From the NCBI GenBank assembly GCA_963930775.1, contig OZ005689.1, positions 25,232,058 through 25,296,057 of the forward strand: DNA of 64,000 nt, in the 5' to 3' direction. The DNA comes from Cliona cf. orientalis (Eukaryota; Porifera; Demospongiae; Clionaida; Clionaidae). This document shows, piece after piece, positions 1 to 10,896 of the stretch. The notes beneath the pieces were generated by a model, which worked only from the letters and a program-made list of their open reading frames with translations, ran no database searches and had not been told where the DNA came from. Each line of letters begins with the position of its first letter. Within the stretch, counting starts at the first letter, position 1. The position numbers were made by a program, and so were the translations under genes.

Positions 1-344
1 TAATCAACAATGAAATGAAGGCATAGTATACAGACATTGCCCTCATGAAACGTCTAATAAAACAAAAATTATTGCCCTATTAATTTTAATACACAAAATT
101 AATGATGGTGGTCATTAATAAGAAATGACCACAGCTGCGATATAGTATGTGGACACAGCTGTCATGGCAACAGCACGGATATCAACTACAGACAAAAACA
201 AACGTAATAGCAATACCTGCAAGGATGTACGTTGCATTACTTGACAGTAGTTGCAGCCCTAGCTGTGTGTATGTATGTGTGCATGTGTGGATATTTAATA
301 ATTATTATTAACAATAGTACACATCATCACACAATATTATATAG
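1..344. other. Non-coding left edge
   Basis: AT-rich sequence with a short GT/AT microsatellite near 260-295. I see no gene. It may hold the promoter of the gene that begins at about 345. Confidence 0.5.
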
Positions 345-3300
345 ATGACCGACACCTCAGTGAAGCATATTAGCCTTATGTGCAACTGTGGATTTGCACG
401 ATGTGCGATTCATGAGCTTGCATCTAAATTTGGGAAGAGACAACTAACAGCAGAGTTTCAGGATATGTTCAAAGATTGTCCAAGCTATGGACTACCACCA
501 TCCTACTTTGATGATGACACACGCCAAGTATCCCCATTTAATCGCCACAGTGATAAGATCATAGCGAGTTGGAATAAGAAGTGGCATCCACCAGAAAATA
601 GACAAAAATACGAGAGTACATTCTCAATTGCAAATTGGAAAGCTTTATCTGTGCAGGTGCAACAGAAACACACACTTGCATGCTGTCAGGAATGCTGCTC
701 TAACCATCAAGACTTGCAGCTGTCTTTCCCACTCAAACCATGTTATGAAGATGTCAGTCAATGTACAGAAACTTGAGAAGCTTGGAAAGAAGGCAGGAAC
801 AAGAAGTGCTTTAACAGAGCTGAATAGTTCATTTAGTGATGTGTTTCAGAAAAATTTTGTTGATACCCTTGTAGCTCACAGTGGCGAAAGAATACAGGTA
901 CATGCGATCTCAAAATCCTCACTGTACTACCCCCACTCATCTTTTTTCCTGCCATCACTCCTCTTCCTCTTCCTCTCTCTCTCTCTCTCTCCCTCCCTCC
1001 CTCTCCGCCCCCACCTCTCATTGCTTACATTACTACATGTATATAACATCAAGTTGCAGGTTAAGCCCTCCCGTGTGGAAAAAAAGAAATAAATAAGAGC
1101 AGTATACAGAAAGTGTCGTGACAAAGAGAATCAATCCCTAAATCAGTTAGTTCCAGCAGCAGTTCTAGTTGAGGATGAGTCCATCCGAGCATACAAACGG
1201 AAACGTAGCCTAGAGCATTTTGAAACTCCCCCAGCTAAACGAAAGCAAACAAAAAAATCCCACTCCCCGAATTTTGACACCGTGACCTGGGACAAGGAAG
1301 CAGTGCTCTGTGACCTCCAGCAACATCCACCAGCTCCTCCGTCAATTAATTGGCAAAAGTTTGCGGGAGAACATGATATCCCAGGTGCAAACTGTGGGCA
1401 AGTGTTGAAACAGTTTGCTGAAAGCTCCAGTATTGATACTTTCAGACTGGATGGGCGAGCATCAGGGACTAGACAGCGCATGAGAAAGAGAAGGCTACAC
1501 GGTGGGGAAATTTCAGCCCCAGCGCCCCCCTACAGCAGGAGCTGTGAAAGAGAGCTGGAAGAAGATGGTGGAGAAAGGAGAGCTGTCACTTGGAGTTCCT
1601 TGTGCTCCGTTCACTCTGTCCCAGTACAGCATCGCAAATGGTAAGCTTGAAATGAGGGAGATAACCGTAACAGGCCGTAAGTTTCCACTTGAAGACCTCA
1701 GGAAGAAGCTCTTGGCAAACCAAGAGAGGTACATGCGCCTACAGACAGACGAAGAAGTTAGCACAATGTCAGCACAGGATATACGTGATAAGTTGTCACA
1801 GTGGAATGAAAATATACCAGATAGTGAGGACGAGCTACGTGAGCGATTCAAGATGCTTCAGCGTACTCGCACATTGGCTCTATGGCATGACCATGCAACA
1901 CTGTTGGGCCTAGGAATAGTGATGATCACTGTGCACGTAGTGTTTGATCCTGCTGTGTTTTATACACAATCCGAATGGAATGATCGATCACTCAATCTCC
2001 AATCCACCATTGAAAGTCCTTTGATTTACATGCTTTGTGTCAGTTCATCTTCAGCTGAGGATCAGGCAGCATTCTTGCAAGACAGAATCAATTGCCTTAA
2101 CTCTCTCTCAGACAGTATTCCTGCATCTAATGAAGTTCCGATTGTCGACAACCTGCGCTTCTTTGTTAGTGATCATCCGGCAAAGCAATTCGAGAGAGGC
2201 ACACAGCAAGGGGGGAAGTATAAATGTGGAGGATGTGGTGTGCATGAATCAATGATGGACGATCTAGCACACACCCTACAACAACCCTGGAGAAATCTTC
2301 AAGAAATCCAGCAAATTGCCACACAGGGAAAATGGGGAAAGAGGCCAGGCGAGCTCAAACCCTTTGACCAGCTCCGAGTACAACAACTTGGGGAAGAGCT
2401 TCACGCATGTGGAAACTTCGAGACTGACAAGTGCAAAGATGTACTGGAGGCAACACTAAAAAGCACCCTGAGAGGAGTCCAACGTGTCCCTACCATTATG
2501 CTCCTCAACCCTACAGGTAAGCTTTCAGATCTTAACCTAGACGAATATGCAATTTTAGATTGCGAGCCACTGCACGATCTGAAGGGCCACCTTATCAACA
2601 TGTGCAAAGAACTCCCCTACCTTTTGACGGGAGATGTCACAAAATCCTGTGGAGACATCATTGCAGCAACAGTTAGTGACAAAATGACTTGTGCAGATCA
2701 TCGAGTCCTCATCTTACAGCTCTACTTGCATTTGCGCCAGGAAAAATCTAGCAAGTGCATACTTAATCTGCTTGAAACAGCAATACGAATATCACAGATA
2801 CTGTACCTACCAGCAGAAGAGCGAACACCACGTCGGATCCTTCAACTATCATAACTGCACGTGGCTTCACCACGAGCTATGCAAGGATTTATTCACACGG
2901 TTGCATGGTGGGATGACCAAATCGAGGATGTTTGGCAGCTATCTGCATGCGTTGGTTGCCCATGCACCATTACAGCTAGAGATCGTCCCCGTACGCTCGG
3001 TAAACACCGAAAATCAGGAAAGGATCTTCAGCCTAGCTAGGAAAACAGCTACAGCAACTACCAACAGACACCCTCAAAACATCATTTCAACTCTTGTGAT
3101 CCGCCTACAAGCTAAAACTGAACTCAAGGGAGTTACTGCAACAGTACAAAACAGTGAAAGTATGGTAACAAAAGCAAGCAAACACATCCCACCATACAAT
3201 GGTACCACAGTGGAAAAAATATTCTTAAGAACTCGCCTAAAAAGTTGGCAGCAGCACCTACGGCGAATTAGTCCATTCCTAGCACCAGGGCCGGGGGTAT

Positions 3301-3893
3301 GGTGGAGGAGTATACTTGGTGGATACACTTTTTATGATGGGGACACAGACGAAGACAGCCATAATGGACCACCACTACTCCACTACCAATCAGCAACAAT
3401 AAAAGATGTTGCAAAACGGCAGTCAATAAACTGGGAGGAGTTGCTCAAAAAAAAGACTGAACTCCCTACTCCAAAAGTGTATCTCTACACCCCTGAAGGA
3501 AACCCCTCTGGTGAGTTAACATACCCAGTACATGTGGACAACCATCAAGACAATACAGGCACAGATCAAGAGAGCATAGACACAACACAGATAAAACTAT
3601 ATGACCACCAAAGTCAAAGATGTAGCACAGGAGAGAGTTGTCACGGGAGTGACAAGGATCAGTATGAAAGTGAGACGAGCAAGGATGACACAAAAGAACA
3701 GGGTGAATTGATGTTTCAAAATGAGGAACTAGCAAGTACACAAGATGAATGCGAACACAATGAAGAGGAACAGAAAGAGCAGAATGAGCAAGATATGAAC
3801 AAAATGAGTGAGGAAGCCAGGCAGACGAGAGGGATTAACCTAAGTATTGACACCGAGGAACCCACACTCTTCAAAACCAAACATGCTGGTTGA
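345..3893 (+). pseudogene. Transposon-like gene of an unnamed family, decayed
   Basis: Consecutive plus-strand pieces read as one multi-exon protein. An N-terminal Cys/His-rich part (345-776) continues in another frame to a GT donor near 897. A basic middle part follows at about 1098-1500. A 450-codon part (1502-2854) contains a zinc-binding signature, KYKCGGCGVHESMMDD, near 2220. A downstream part (from about 2850) contains HHELCKDLF and NRHPQNI, and its tail is acidic and Gln/Glu-rich. From memory, similar proteins occur in high copy in sponges and cnidarians, which suggests a mobile element. I cannot name its superfamily and see no terminal inverted repeats. The frame changes about three times, so this copy is probably not functional, unless the changes are assembly errors. 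Confidence 0.55.
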
Positions 3894-5945
3894 TCTTAGG
3901 AAGTATTGACAAAGTGGTAGAATATGACAAACTTCGCTGTCAGCTGAAATGAGGTGAAAGACCCACTAGGATTCAACGGCAGACACACCACAAGCTACTT
4001 GCCGAATTGCAGTCTCTTGTTCAATCAAAGAAAACAAATGTGGAACAGAACCTCAAACAAGTTGATTCGGCTTATTACAAATAACATTCCACACTCCCCA
4101 CAAATGAAAGTTGCCCAGAACATGCAGAACTAATGAAACAATACAAGTTAATAAACAAACTACTAGCTACATGGAATGTCCAACTCTAACTGCAGGATTA
4201 CAACTCCCATTGACACACACAGTGTACATACACATAGAGGTTGTGTAATCTTGTGTAATAAACAAGATTGACATTTCCAAATATGGACACTACTGACTCT
4301 GACTAGACCTCAAATATGCATGCACCAGGTGTGCATTGTATGTTTACACAGCCCTCTACAAGTATAGACTACACAGACTTTACTAAGATTATTATTTGGA
4401 CACTACTGACTCTGACTACAGACCACAAATATGCATGTACCAGGAGTGCATTGTATGTTTACACAGCCCTCTACCTGTACTAAATATAGACTACACAGAC
4501 TGAGATTAAAGTATATAGGGTAGGTAGGTAGACACAAACAATTGATGCAATCCTACTATTTTGATGTACACTCACTAAATATTTGTGAATGTCCCCTTCT
4601 TTCAAGAGTCAATCCCATCACAGTCCCTAGAACATCACAACATTGAGTTCACCACTCCTGTGCGGCTAGCTATCTGAAACGTTTGGAGAACAATATTAGG
4701 GAATGGAGAACAATACTAGGGAATGCATAGTGTGGATAACTATCGAATGGTGGATGGATGGATGATGGTATTTAATTTTGTATCTTTATTGCGTGTCTGC
4801 ACTTAATAATGACATAACGTGGTCAATATTTGAATTTTGATCTAAGTAGGTGATAAAACCAGAAGTAGTGAATTCCAGCTATATATACTATTTGAAGCCA
4901 AGCATGCACACACCTCTAGATCAATGGCCACATTATAGCCTGTACAGAAGTTAGGCCTATATATACCAAGGGTGTACTTGTTTTATGTTCAGCTGTGAAA
5001 GCTCCCATAGGATACAGTGTGATATGATTGATCACTCACAGGTCTCAATTTCTCAGACATGCAAGTAACAAGGGCAAAAAGAAAAAAAAAAACGATGCAT
5101 AGTGCAACGGTACCCTAGTCCTCAGTTTAGTATTAATAATACTATTCTCGTCCATGGTCTCTGCGCTTTGTAAGAGTCGACCCTCAGCCCCTTACTAGCG
5201 CCCTCACTTTGCTCGGAGTGCTACAGTCGTGTAGAGACCTTGGACTCCGCCTCTACTTTTAGAGATTTTGATGCCCTACCCGAGCCCAAGGCAGCTCAGA
5301 TTTTACTATAAAATTTTTTGGGGCGTACTAGTTCAACTCGGACAAAATTTATACTTTGTACATGCTTATAAACTTACCGCGTAGTGTTCATAATCAGCAC
5401 AGGTAGATGACTTCCTCGCAGCGTCCTTACTCTCGAGGTCTTGCAATTGAACGTTGCTAGCGCTGTCAATCAACGGTCAACAGAGAGAGACGGAGTACCG
5501 CACGATCGCACACTCGTGCCAAGTTTTTACACCATGTCAAACGTTTTATTCGCGAAGGGCGTGGTGAATCATATGACTTTCTTACGTCACGGATGTGTGA
5601 CCATAGCAACCGTGCAATGAATATAATTATCTCAACCGCGCGCGGTCCAGCGACCTGACCCAGGCCTTACCTACGTGGAGCTGTCTATCGATGGAGACAT
5701 TCTTATATACCACTGATATACACACATTGTGTCTCCATGCAGCTACATAGTACATGCACAGTGCTTATTAGTTTATGCCATGCCCTAATATTGTGCAGCT
5801 GCTCACAAGTTGGACTTGGAGGAGGTGGAGATTGGCCAACTCTTGGTGCTGGTGATGGCTGAGGGAGCATGTCATCGTAGTCTCCTTTTAGTAGAAGCAT
5901 TATAGCATTATTATTATTATTTTGGATGGTTTATTGATTATAATA
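3894..5945. other. Non-coding stretch after the first element
   Basis: 3894-4190 still looks like a decayed tail of the preceding gene (Gln- and Lys-rich in short frames). 4280-4480 holds a tandem duplication, listed separately. The rest is AT-rich with scattered GGATGG and GTAGGTAG microsatellites. A short minus-strand frame at 5703-5900 has no support as a gene. Confidence 0.45.
4283..4480. repeat. Tandem duplication, two units of about 85 bp
   Basis: The block starting TGGACACTACTGACTCTGAC at about 4283 recurs at about 4396. Both units continue through ATATGCATG, CCAGG.GTGCATTGTATG and TTTACACAGCCCTCTAC. They differ by a few substitutions and short indels. Confidence 0.8.
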
Positions 5946-6137
5946 TGTGACCGGATCTGAGAAAACCCGGCATATTTGTCAAATGCGCATATGGCGCAAT
6001 GCGCGTTTTTAGTATCAACAGATCAAAGTCCAGTTTTTGTCATATTTATGTCAAAGAACCCTTCTACTAATTGTTGCCACCGCCTACGGAGGGTAAATGT
6101 AAGTTACCAAGGCGAAATAAGCCTTCATCTTGACCTA
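5946..6137. repeat. Left half of a split 650-bp MITE
   Basis: Begins TGTGACCGGATCTGAGAAAA and matches, in reverse orientation, the right half of the complete copies at 37115-37762 and 38146-38812. Homology stops at 6137, exactly at the CACTGG terminus of the inserted element. It resumes at 17769 with the next expected bases. Confidence 0.85.
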
Positions 6138-6169
6138 CACTGGAAAAAATCAGATACTACAAGCTAGCT

Positions 6170-6935
6170 ATAAGCACTGAAATTAAATAAAGTTCTCCTA
6201 AATATTAGTATCCACACTTCATTTAAGTACAATACAAATTGTATTTAGACTGCAATAAACTAATATTAAGTTAAGCACACTATTTGTAAGCTGGTGCTAG
6301 TTAATTCAATCTAAATGCAAGCATATTTTGACTATTCTTAGAATAATAAGTACTAATAAAAATATTTTGTACTATTATCTAGTACTAGGTAGTATCCAAA
6401 AGGCAGATATCCTACTAAAAAAGTAGATATCTATGATCTAAATTATAGAACTGTCAAACTCTAACTTAAGAATACTCATACTAATTACTAGTGTATATGC
6501 ACAGCACATCTTACATTTAGTCATAACCTACTTATATTTAGATAATAATACTATAATAAAGTGTTCACTTCTAAATACTGTATATTCAAGTACTACTGCA
6601 CTAAAATGTAGTGTGTTTAATCTGACGATTAGTGTAGTCTACTGTGATCAATATCTCAAAAGTGCTAAGAATTAGAAGAGAGTGCTAAGTACTCGTTAAG
6701 TAATCTAATTGTGCAAGTACTGGTCTCTAAATTAGAATTTCATACTTATTACTAGTGTATGAGTACAATACATCCATATAATTTAGTCTGAATCTACTTA
6801 AACCTAGACAGTAAGCACTATTTAAGTGCTACTCCCACTTAGCCATATTAGTGTATGTACCACTAAGAATTAGAAGTACATGCAATGAACTAACTAAATA
6901 CTTATATTTAGATCATGAGTACTAGAGTAAATTAT
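6170..6935. repeat. Left subterminal repeat zone of the CACTA-like element
   Basis: Dense short motifs of the types ACTAAATTAGT, TACTAGTGTAT and GAGTACAATACAT in both orientations. The same motifs recur at 10215-10790 and in the right subterminal zone at 17215-17760. In CACTA elements such zones bind the element's own proteins. There is no gene here. Confidence 0.65.
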
Positions 6936-9900
6936 CGAATTTCGACCACGTTTTGGAAAAACATCTCGAACTTTGCCGCCACTTGGCGGTTTTGAACGTT
7001 TTTAAATTTTTTGGAAACTTAAATCTGTTCTCTACACGTCAGTGAAGGTCCCGTTTCTGTAGCCACAATGGTTACGAAGATATTGCAATTTAAAGTGAGG
7101 CACTGCTATTATGATGAATCAGATATTGCAACCTTATATCGGACAAGTTCAGAATACGAAGCAGCTGCGATCAATCGTGCCACTGGGAGGGTCGACTATC
7201 TTGGCACTCCACCGCAATCGATTGACCCACGCCCATCTACATTGCGCATGCGCACTTCCCGTACCAACACATTTTGTTCACAAAACTTATGCGCAATAAT
7301 TTTTACTCCATAATGATACACACACAATGTCATACAATATTATGATGTCAAAAGAGAAAACTCAGTGCTTTAACTGTGATCTTGTACGACAAGATATGCT
7401 AGATGGTGGCTTCTGTAACTGGCTGGTCTCCTGCTCGACTCCTATCTGGTCATCGGATTCCAGCAATGCTTTAACTTGTGATCTTGTTCGTGAAGAAATC
7501 CTTGCTGTTGGATCCTGTAACTGCTTGTTTTGGCCGTTTGACAAAAGTTCTTCTTCACCTTTCTGAACTTCTTTTGATGCTTCAACTGCTCTTGTTTTAG
7601 ACGAAGTTTTAGACGAAGTTTTAGAGAGTCTTGATGCTGAATTCAACCCACAGGTTTTAGCCTGTTTGACACATGCTCCTGCAAGTAGAAGATTCTCAAT
7701 GCACTAGATATATAGGCATTCAGCTTTTTTTTCCCTTAAAATTTGACACGGCATTAATTTTAACACAAGTCATGATATGCATCAGCCATTGTTACCAAAT
7801 GGGAGGGTAAGCCCCCGTTATTATTTAGTATGCATGACTATTAAGAGTAAAACAATCACACACACTCTGCTATATAGGCTAAAGGGTTATTTGCTTGTCT
7901 TTAGTGGTGGCAAATCCACCTAGAAATTAGGGAGTCATAACTAATCCATTAAGGAAACTTACTTCCTGCTGTGGTGCTGCCCTTCTTTGGTCCAGATTTT
8001 GGCACACTAGCAGCGTGGGTGGCCTTCTTAGCAGCCCGAGTAGCAGCCTTTTCCAGCCGTACTTGCTTCCGTTGCTCCTTTAATTGTGCTTGTTTCTTCT
8101 TTTCTTCCTCTTTCTTGTCTAGTTCGAGAAGAAATTCGGCACTAGTGAGAACCCTTGCTTCACCAGGCTTCTTCTTGGTAAGGGTACTCGGAGGAGGAGG
8201 AAGTTTAACAAACTGATCTAGCTTTAGCTTTCGAGAGATGTTTGCTGTACACGGTGGGCTTGAGTCATTCAGAGGAAGGTCAGTCTTGTCTCCCACTGTA
8301 TCTGCTCCTTGCTCCAATGTGTCTTCTAGATGGAGAGAGTCATCAGGATTCAAAGGTGAAAATTGCAGTTGACATCGCTCTGATATGGCTTCAGGGTGGT
8401 GGTTTTGCAACCACTGATTGTACCTGCTGTCTGTGGTGATGTCAAAACCTTCTTCATATCTAGTCTGAAAATGCTGCTTCTCTTCAGCTGTAAATGAAAT
8501 GTAGTGTGTCTCTGGTGATACTGGAGAGAGAGGTGAAAGTGAAAGTGGTGATAGCATTTCAGGAGATGGTGCAAATGAAACCCGCTTTTTAGACGTATGA
8601 GGACTATACAGAGGGAGATAGCTGATGCCGTTTGATTTCGCAACATCTTCAATAGGAATACTCTTTCTTTTTGGTGTGTGTTCGCCAGGAATTTTCACAG
8701 CGTATCGATCCACTGGATACACTCCTGTTGCCTTAAAGCCAGCACGAATGGTACTTGGAATCATAGCCTTTTCCCAAGCATCATGAAATAGCTTGTTGAA
8801 CTGGTAGACAGTTACTAGCCTTCCCGGATTTGCAGTCATGTATGTATTTATGACGTCATCCCAGTGCTTCTTGAGAGCATGAAAGCATGTCTTATCCAGT
8901 GGTTGGGTAGCATGAGTAGTGTTGGGTGGTAGACAAAATAAAATCACTCCCTTACTGGCTGCTGTACGCACTACATCTGCCATGTAGTGGGACGAGTGTC
9001 CATCCAACATCAAGAGGAGAGGTCTGGAAGCAGGGGCATAAAGAAGAAAATGTCGTTCCAGCCAATCGCAGAAAATCTCACCATCCATCCATCCAGATGG
9101 ACTCAAGCCGTACATCGTACCTTCGACTTCTCCCTCCATGAGAGGCTTGACCAAGTTCTTGCGCTTGAAGACAACGAGAGGTGGAATAGCATAACCAGCT
9201 GCATTTACACAGGCAAGAATGGTAATTTGCGTTTTTACGCCAGTTCCATATACCAAAACGTGCTTTGCTCCTTTCTTTGCTATCCTTTTTCCCGGTCGAA
9301 AATCCAGTGGCATTCCACTTTCATCGCAGTTGAATATACAAGATGGTCGATCTCCAAGATTATTTTTTGAAATTGTTTCCTCCAACAGATCGAAATACTT
9401 GTCAATCACATCCCTGTTAGTCGCTATAGCTCTTTTGTACGCTAAAGACTCTCCTTGACGCAGTGAAAGGTTAGGGTGCCGCTTTTTGAAACGCTCCCAC
9501 CATCCTGTGCTAACACAGCCCACATCAGAATCTGCATTTCTTGAAAGAATTGCACCCACCAGAGTCCGTACTTCCCGCACCGATTTGGGGTACCCGATCT
9601 CAGCACTTCCTATCAGAAAGTGAACCAGTTCTTCCTCCTCCTCTGGTGATAGATAGGTTGGCGCACCACTCTTGGTGCCAGGAACTACACGTCCTGAAGC
9701 ACGGTCCCCCAAGGTGCTTCTTGGGACGCCATATTCTTCTGCAGCACGTCTGATGGTCATGGACCTTGACGACACTTCCTCTAGCGCTTTTTCCATGGTG
9801 GCATCATCCCAATTTTTGTACGAAATCGGGCGAATACTAGGCTCCCTGTTCTGCAATGTTTTCTTTGTGAACTCCTTACTTTTCGAGACTCTCCCATAAA

Positions 9901-10214
9901 GTGATGATGCCATCTAATTTTAAAAAAATGGCAGTCAATAAACTAATCAGCACTCAAAGGTATTCGTAAACATCAACATGAATGCACGATTTCAACGGAT
10001 AACTTACTTCTTGCTTTCCTCTTTCTCTCTCACAAAAAGGCACGAGGTGGTTGCTCGGGGAGCAACTGCGCATGCGCAAAATTCTAACCGCATATATAAT
10101 AAGTTACCGCCCATGCGCAACTCAGCGAATAGATAGCTGGGCGTGTCTCAAAAGTAAAATGTCCGGACAATTGATAGCCACGTCCGATATCTGGTACTGT
10201 CCGATGATTGGTAA
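6936..10214 (-). mobile_element. pogo/Tigger-type element nested in the CACTA-like element
   Basis: This block interrupts the AT-rich TAGT/ACTA subterminal zone, which continues on both sides (to about 6935 and from about 10215). It contains one large intact transposase gene on the minus strand. I could not fix its terminal inverted repeats, so the boundaries are approximate to some tens of bases. Short frames at 7068-7646 are not supported as genes. pogo elements duplicate TA, and TA dinucleotides are present at the likely borders but are not diagnostic. Confidence 0.6.
7949..9913 (-). CDS. pogo/Tigger transposase, intact
   Basis: A 654-codon open frame. Residues about 33-75 form a Psq-type helix-turn-helix (WDDATMEKAL, RRAAEEYGVPRSTLGDR). 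A CENP-B-type helix-turn-helix follows at about 85-155 (GWWERFKKRHP). The DDE_1 catalytic core has Asp197 in NCDESG, Asp304 in LMLDGHSSH and Asp340 in ATQPLD, so all three acidic positions are present. The C-terminus is Lys/Glu/Ala-rich and basic, probably a coiled or nuclear-targeting tail. The ATG at 9911-9913 fits the Psq domain position. The enzyme would cut and paste its own element in the nucleus at TA sites. Length and motifs are normal for the family and nothing appears broken. Confidence 0.93.
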   Translation of the reverse strand: MASSLYGRVSKSKEFTKKTLQNREPSIRPISYKNWDDATMEKALEEVSSRSMTIRRAAEEYGVPRSTLGDRASGRVVPGTKSGAPTYLSPEEEEELVHFLIGSAEIGYPKSVREVRTLVGAILSRNADSDVGCVSTGWWERFKKRHPNLSLRQGESLAYKRAIATNRDVIDKYFDLLEETISKNNLGDRPSCIFNCDESGMPLDFRPGKRIAKKGAKHVLVYGTGVKTQITILACVNAAGYAIPPLVVFKRKNLVKPLMEGEVEGTMYGLSPSGWMDGEIFCDWLERHFLLYAPASRPLLLMLDGHSSHYMADVVRTAASKGVILFCLPPNTTHATQPLDKTCFHALKKHWDDVINTYMTANPGRLVTVYQFNKLFHDAWEKAMIPSTIRAGFKATGVYPVDRYAVKIPGEHTPKRKSIPIEDVAKSNGISYLPLYSPHTSKKRVSFAPSPEMLSPLSLSPLSPVSPETHYISFTAEEKQHFQTRYEEGFDITTDSRYNQWLQNHHPEAISERCQLQFSPLNPDDSLHLEDTLEQGADTVGDKTDLPLNDSSPPCTANISRKLKLDQFVKLPPPPSTLTKKKPGEARVLTSAEFLLELDKKEEEKKKQAQLKEQRKQVRLEKAATRAAKKATHAASVPKSGPKKGSTTAGSKFP

Positions 10215-10896
10215 ATTACTCTATTTAGAAGCAGATTGTTGCATTAGTAATTTTTAATACCACTCCACTAGAATTTAGTGCACTGAAAGAAGTGAGTATA
10301 TAAGTATTCTAAATCAGAACATACTCTCCCAAAAAGTAGCATGCTCAAGTACTTAGATTTAGATGTTTATTCACTAATATTAAAATCAGAACACTACTTT
10401 TAAGCATTGTAATATTAGTATCTTATAGCAGAACCTTTCTAGTATCTGAGTACAATACATTCCTTATTTTAGTCCAAACCACTTGTACTTAGATTCAATT
10501 CCTCTATCTTCAAGTACTTAACCGTTACTATAGTCGAGTGTATGTACCGCTAAGAATTAGGTGTACAATGTCATGACAGTACTAAAAATTAATGCTTAAA
10601 ATTAGTACTAATACTAAACTTTTAGAAGTAAATGATTGGACCAAATACCCTTATCCACTAGATTTTAGTGTACTATAACATATATAATATGCTGAAGATC
10701 AGTACATGCCCACTGTAATTAAGATAGAGTACACTGGAAACCAATACTAGTGAGCACTACAATAATACTGAAAAAATATACGTCATCGTAACACATGCAT
10801 GCAGGCTTCCAATTATCTTGAATTTGTGTGTGCTGCATAATAATTACCAAAATATAAAAAAATTAACTGCATGAGGCAAAAATAATTATAGAGATC
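10215..10896. repeat. Displaced part of the left subterminal zone
   Basis: AT-rich sequence with the same TAGT/ACTA motifs as 6170-6935, for example GAGTACAATACAT near 10450. It appears to be the continuation of the left subterminal zone after the pogo insertion. The transposase gene's stop lies just beyond, at 10897. No other gene is visible. Confidence 0.55.

Noticed and set aside
833-1124. Arg/Glu-rich minus-strand frames
   Set aside because: Translation of a CT-rich intronic tract. Low complexity only.
4740-4780. GGATGG repeats as a CRISPR-like array
   Set aside because: Simple microsatellite with no spacers, in a eukaryotic context.
5703-5900. Minus-strand frame with a Pro-rich centre
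   Set aside because: No homology recognised and no splice context.
7068-7646. Small frames on both strands near the end of the pogo element
   Set aside because: They lie in the 3' untranslated part of the element, contradict each other in frame and strand, and carry no motif.
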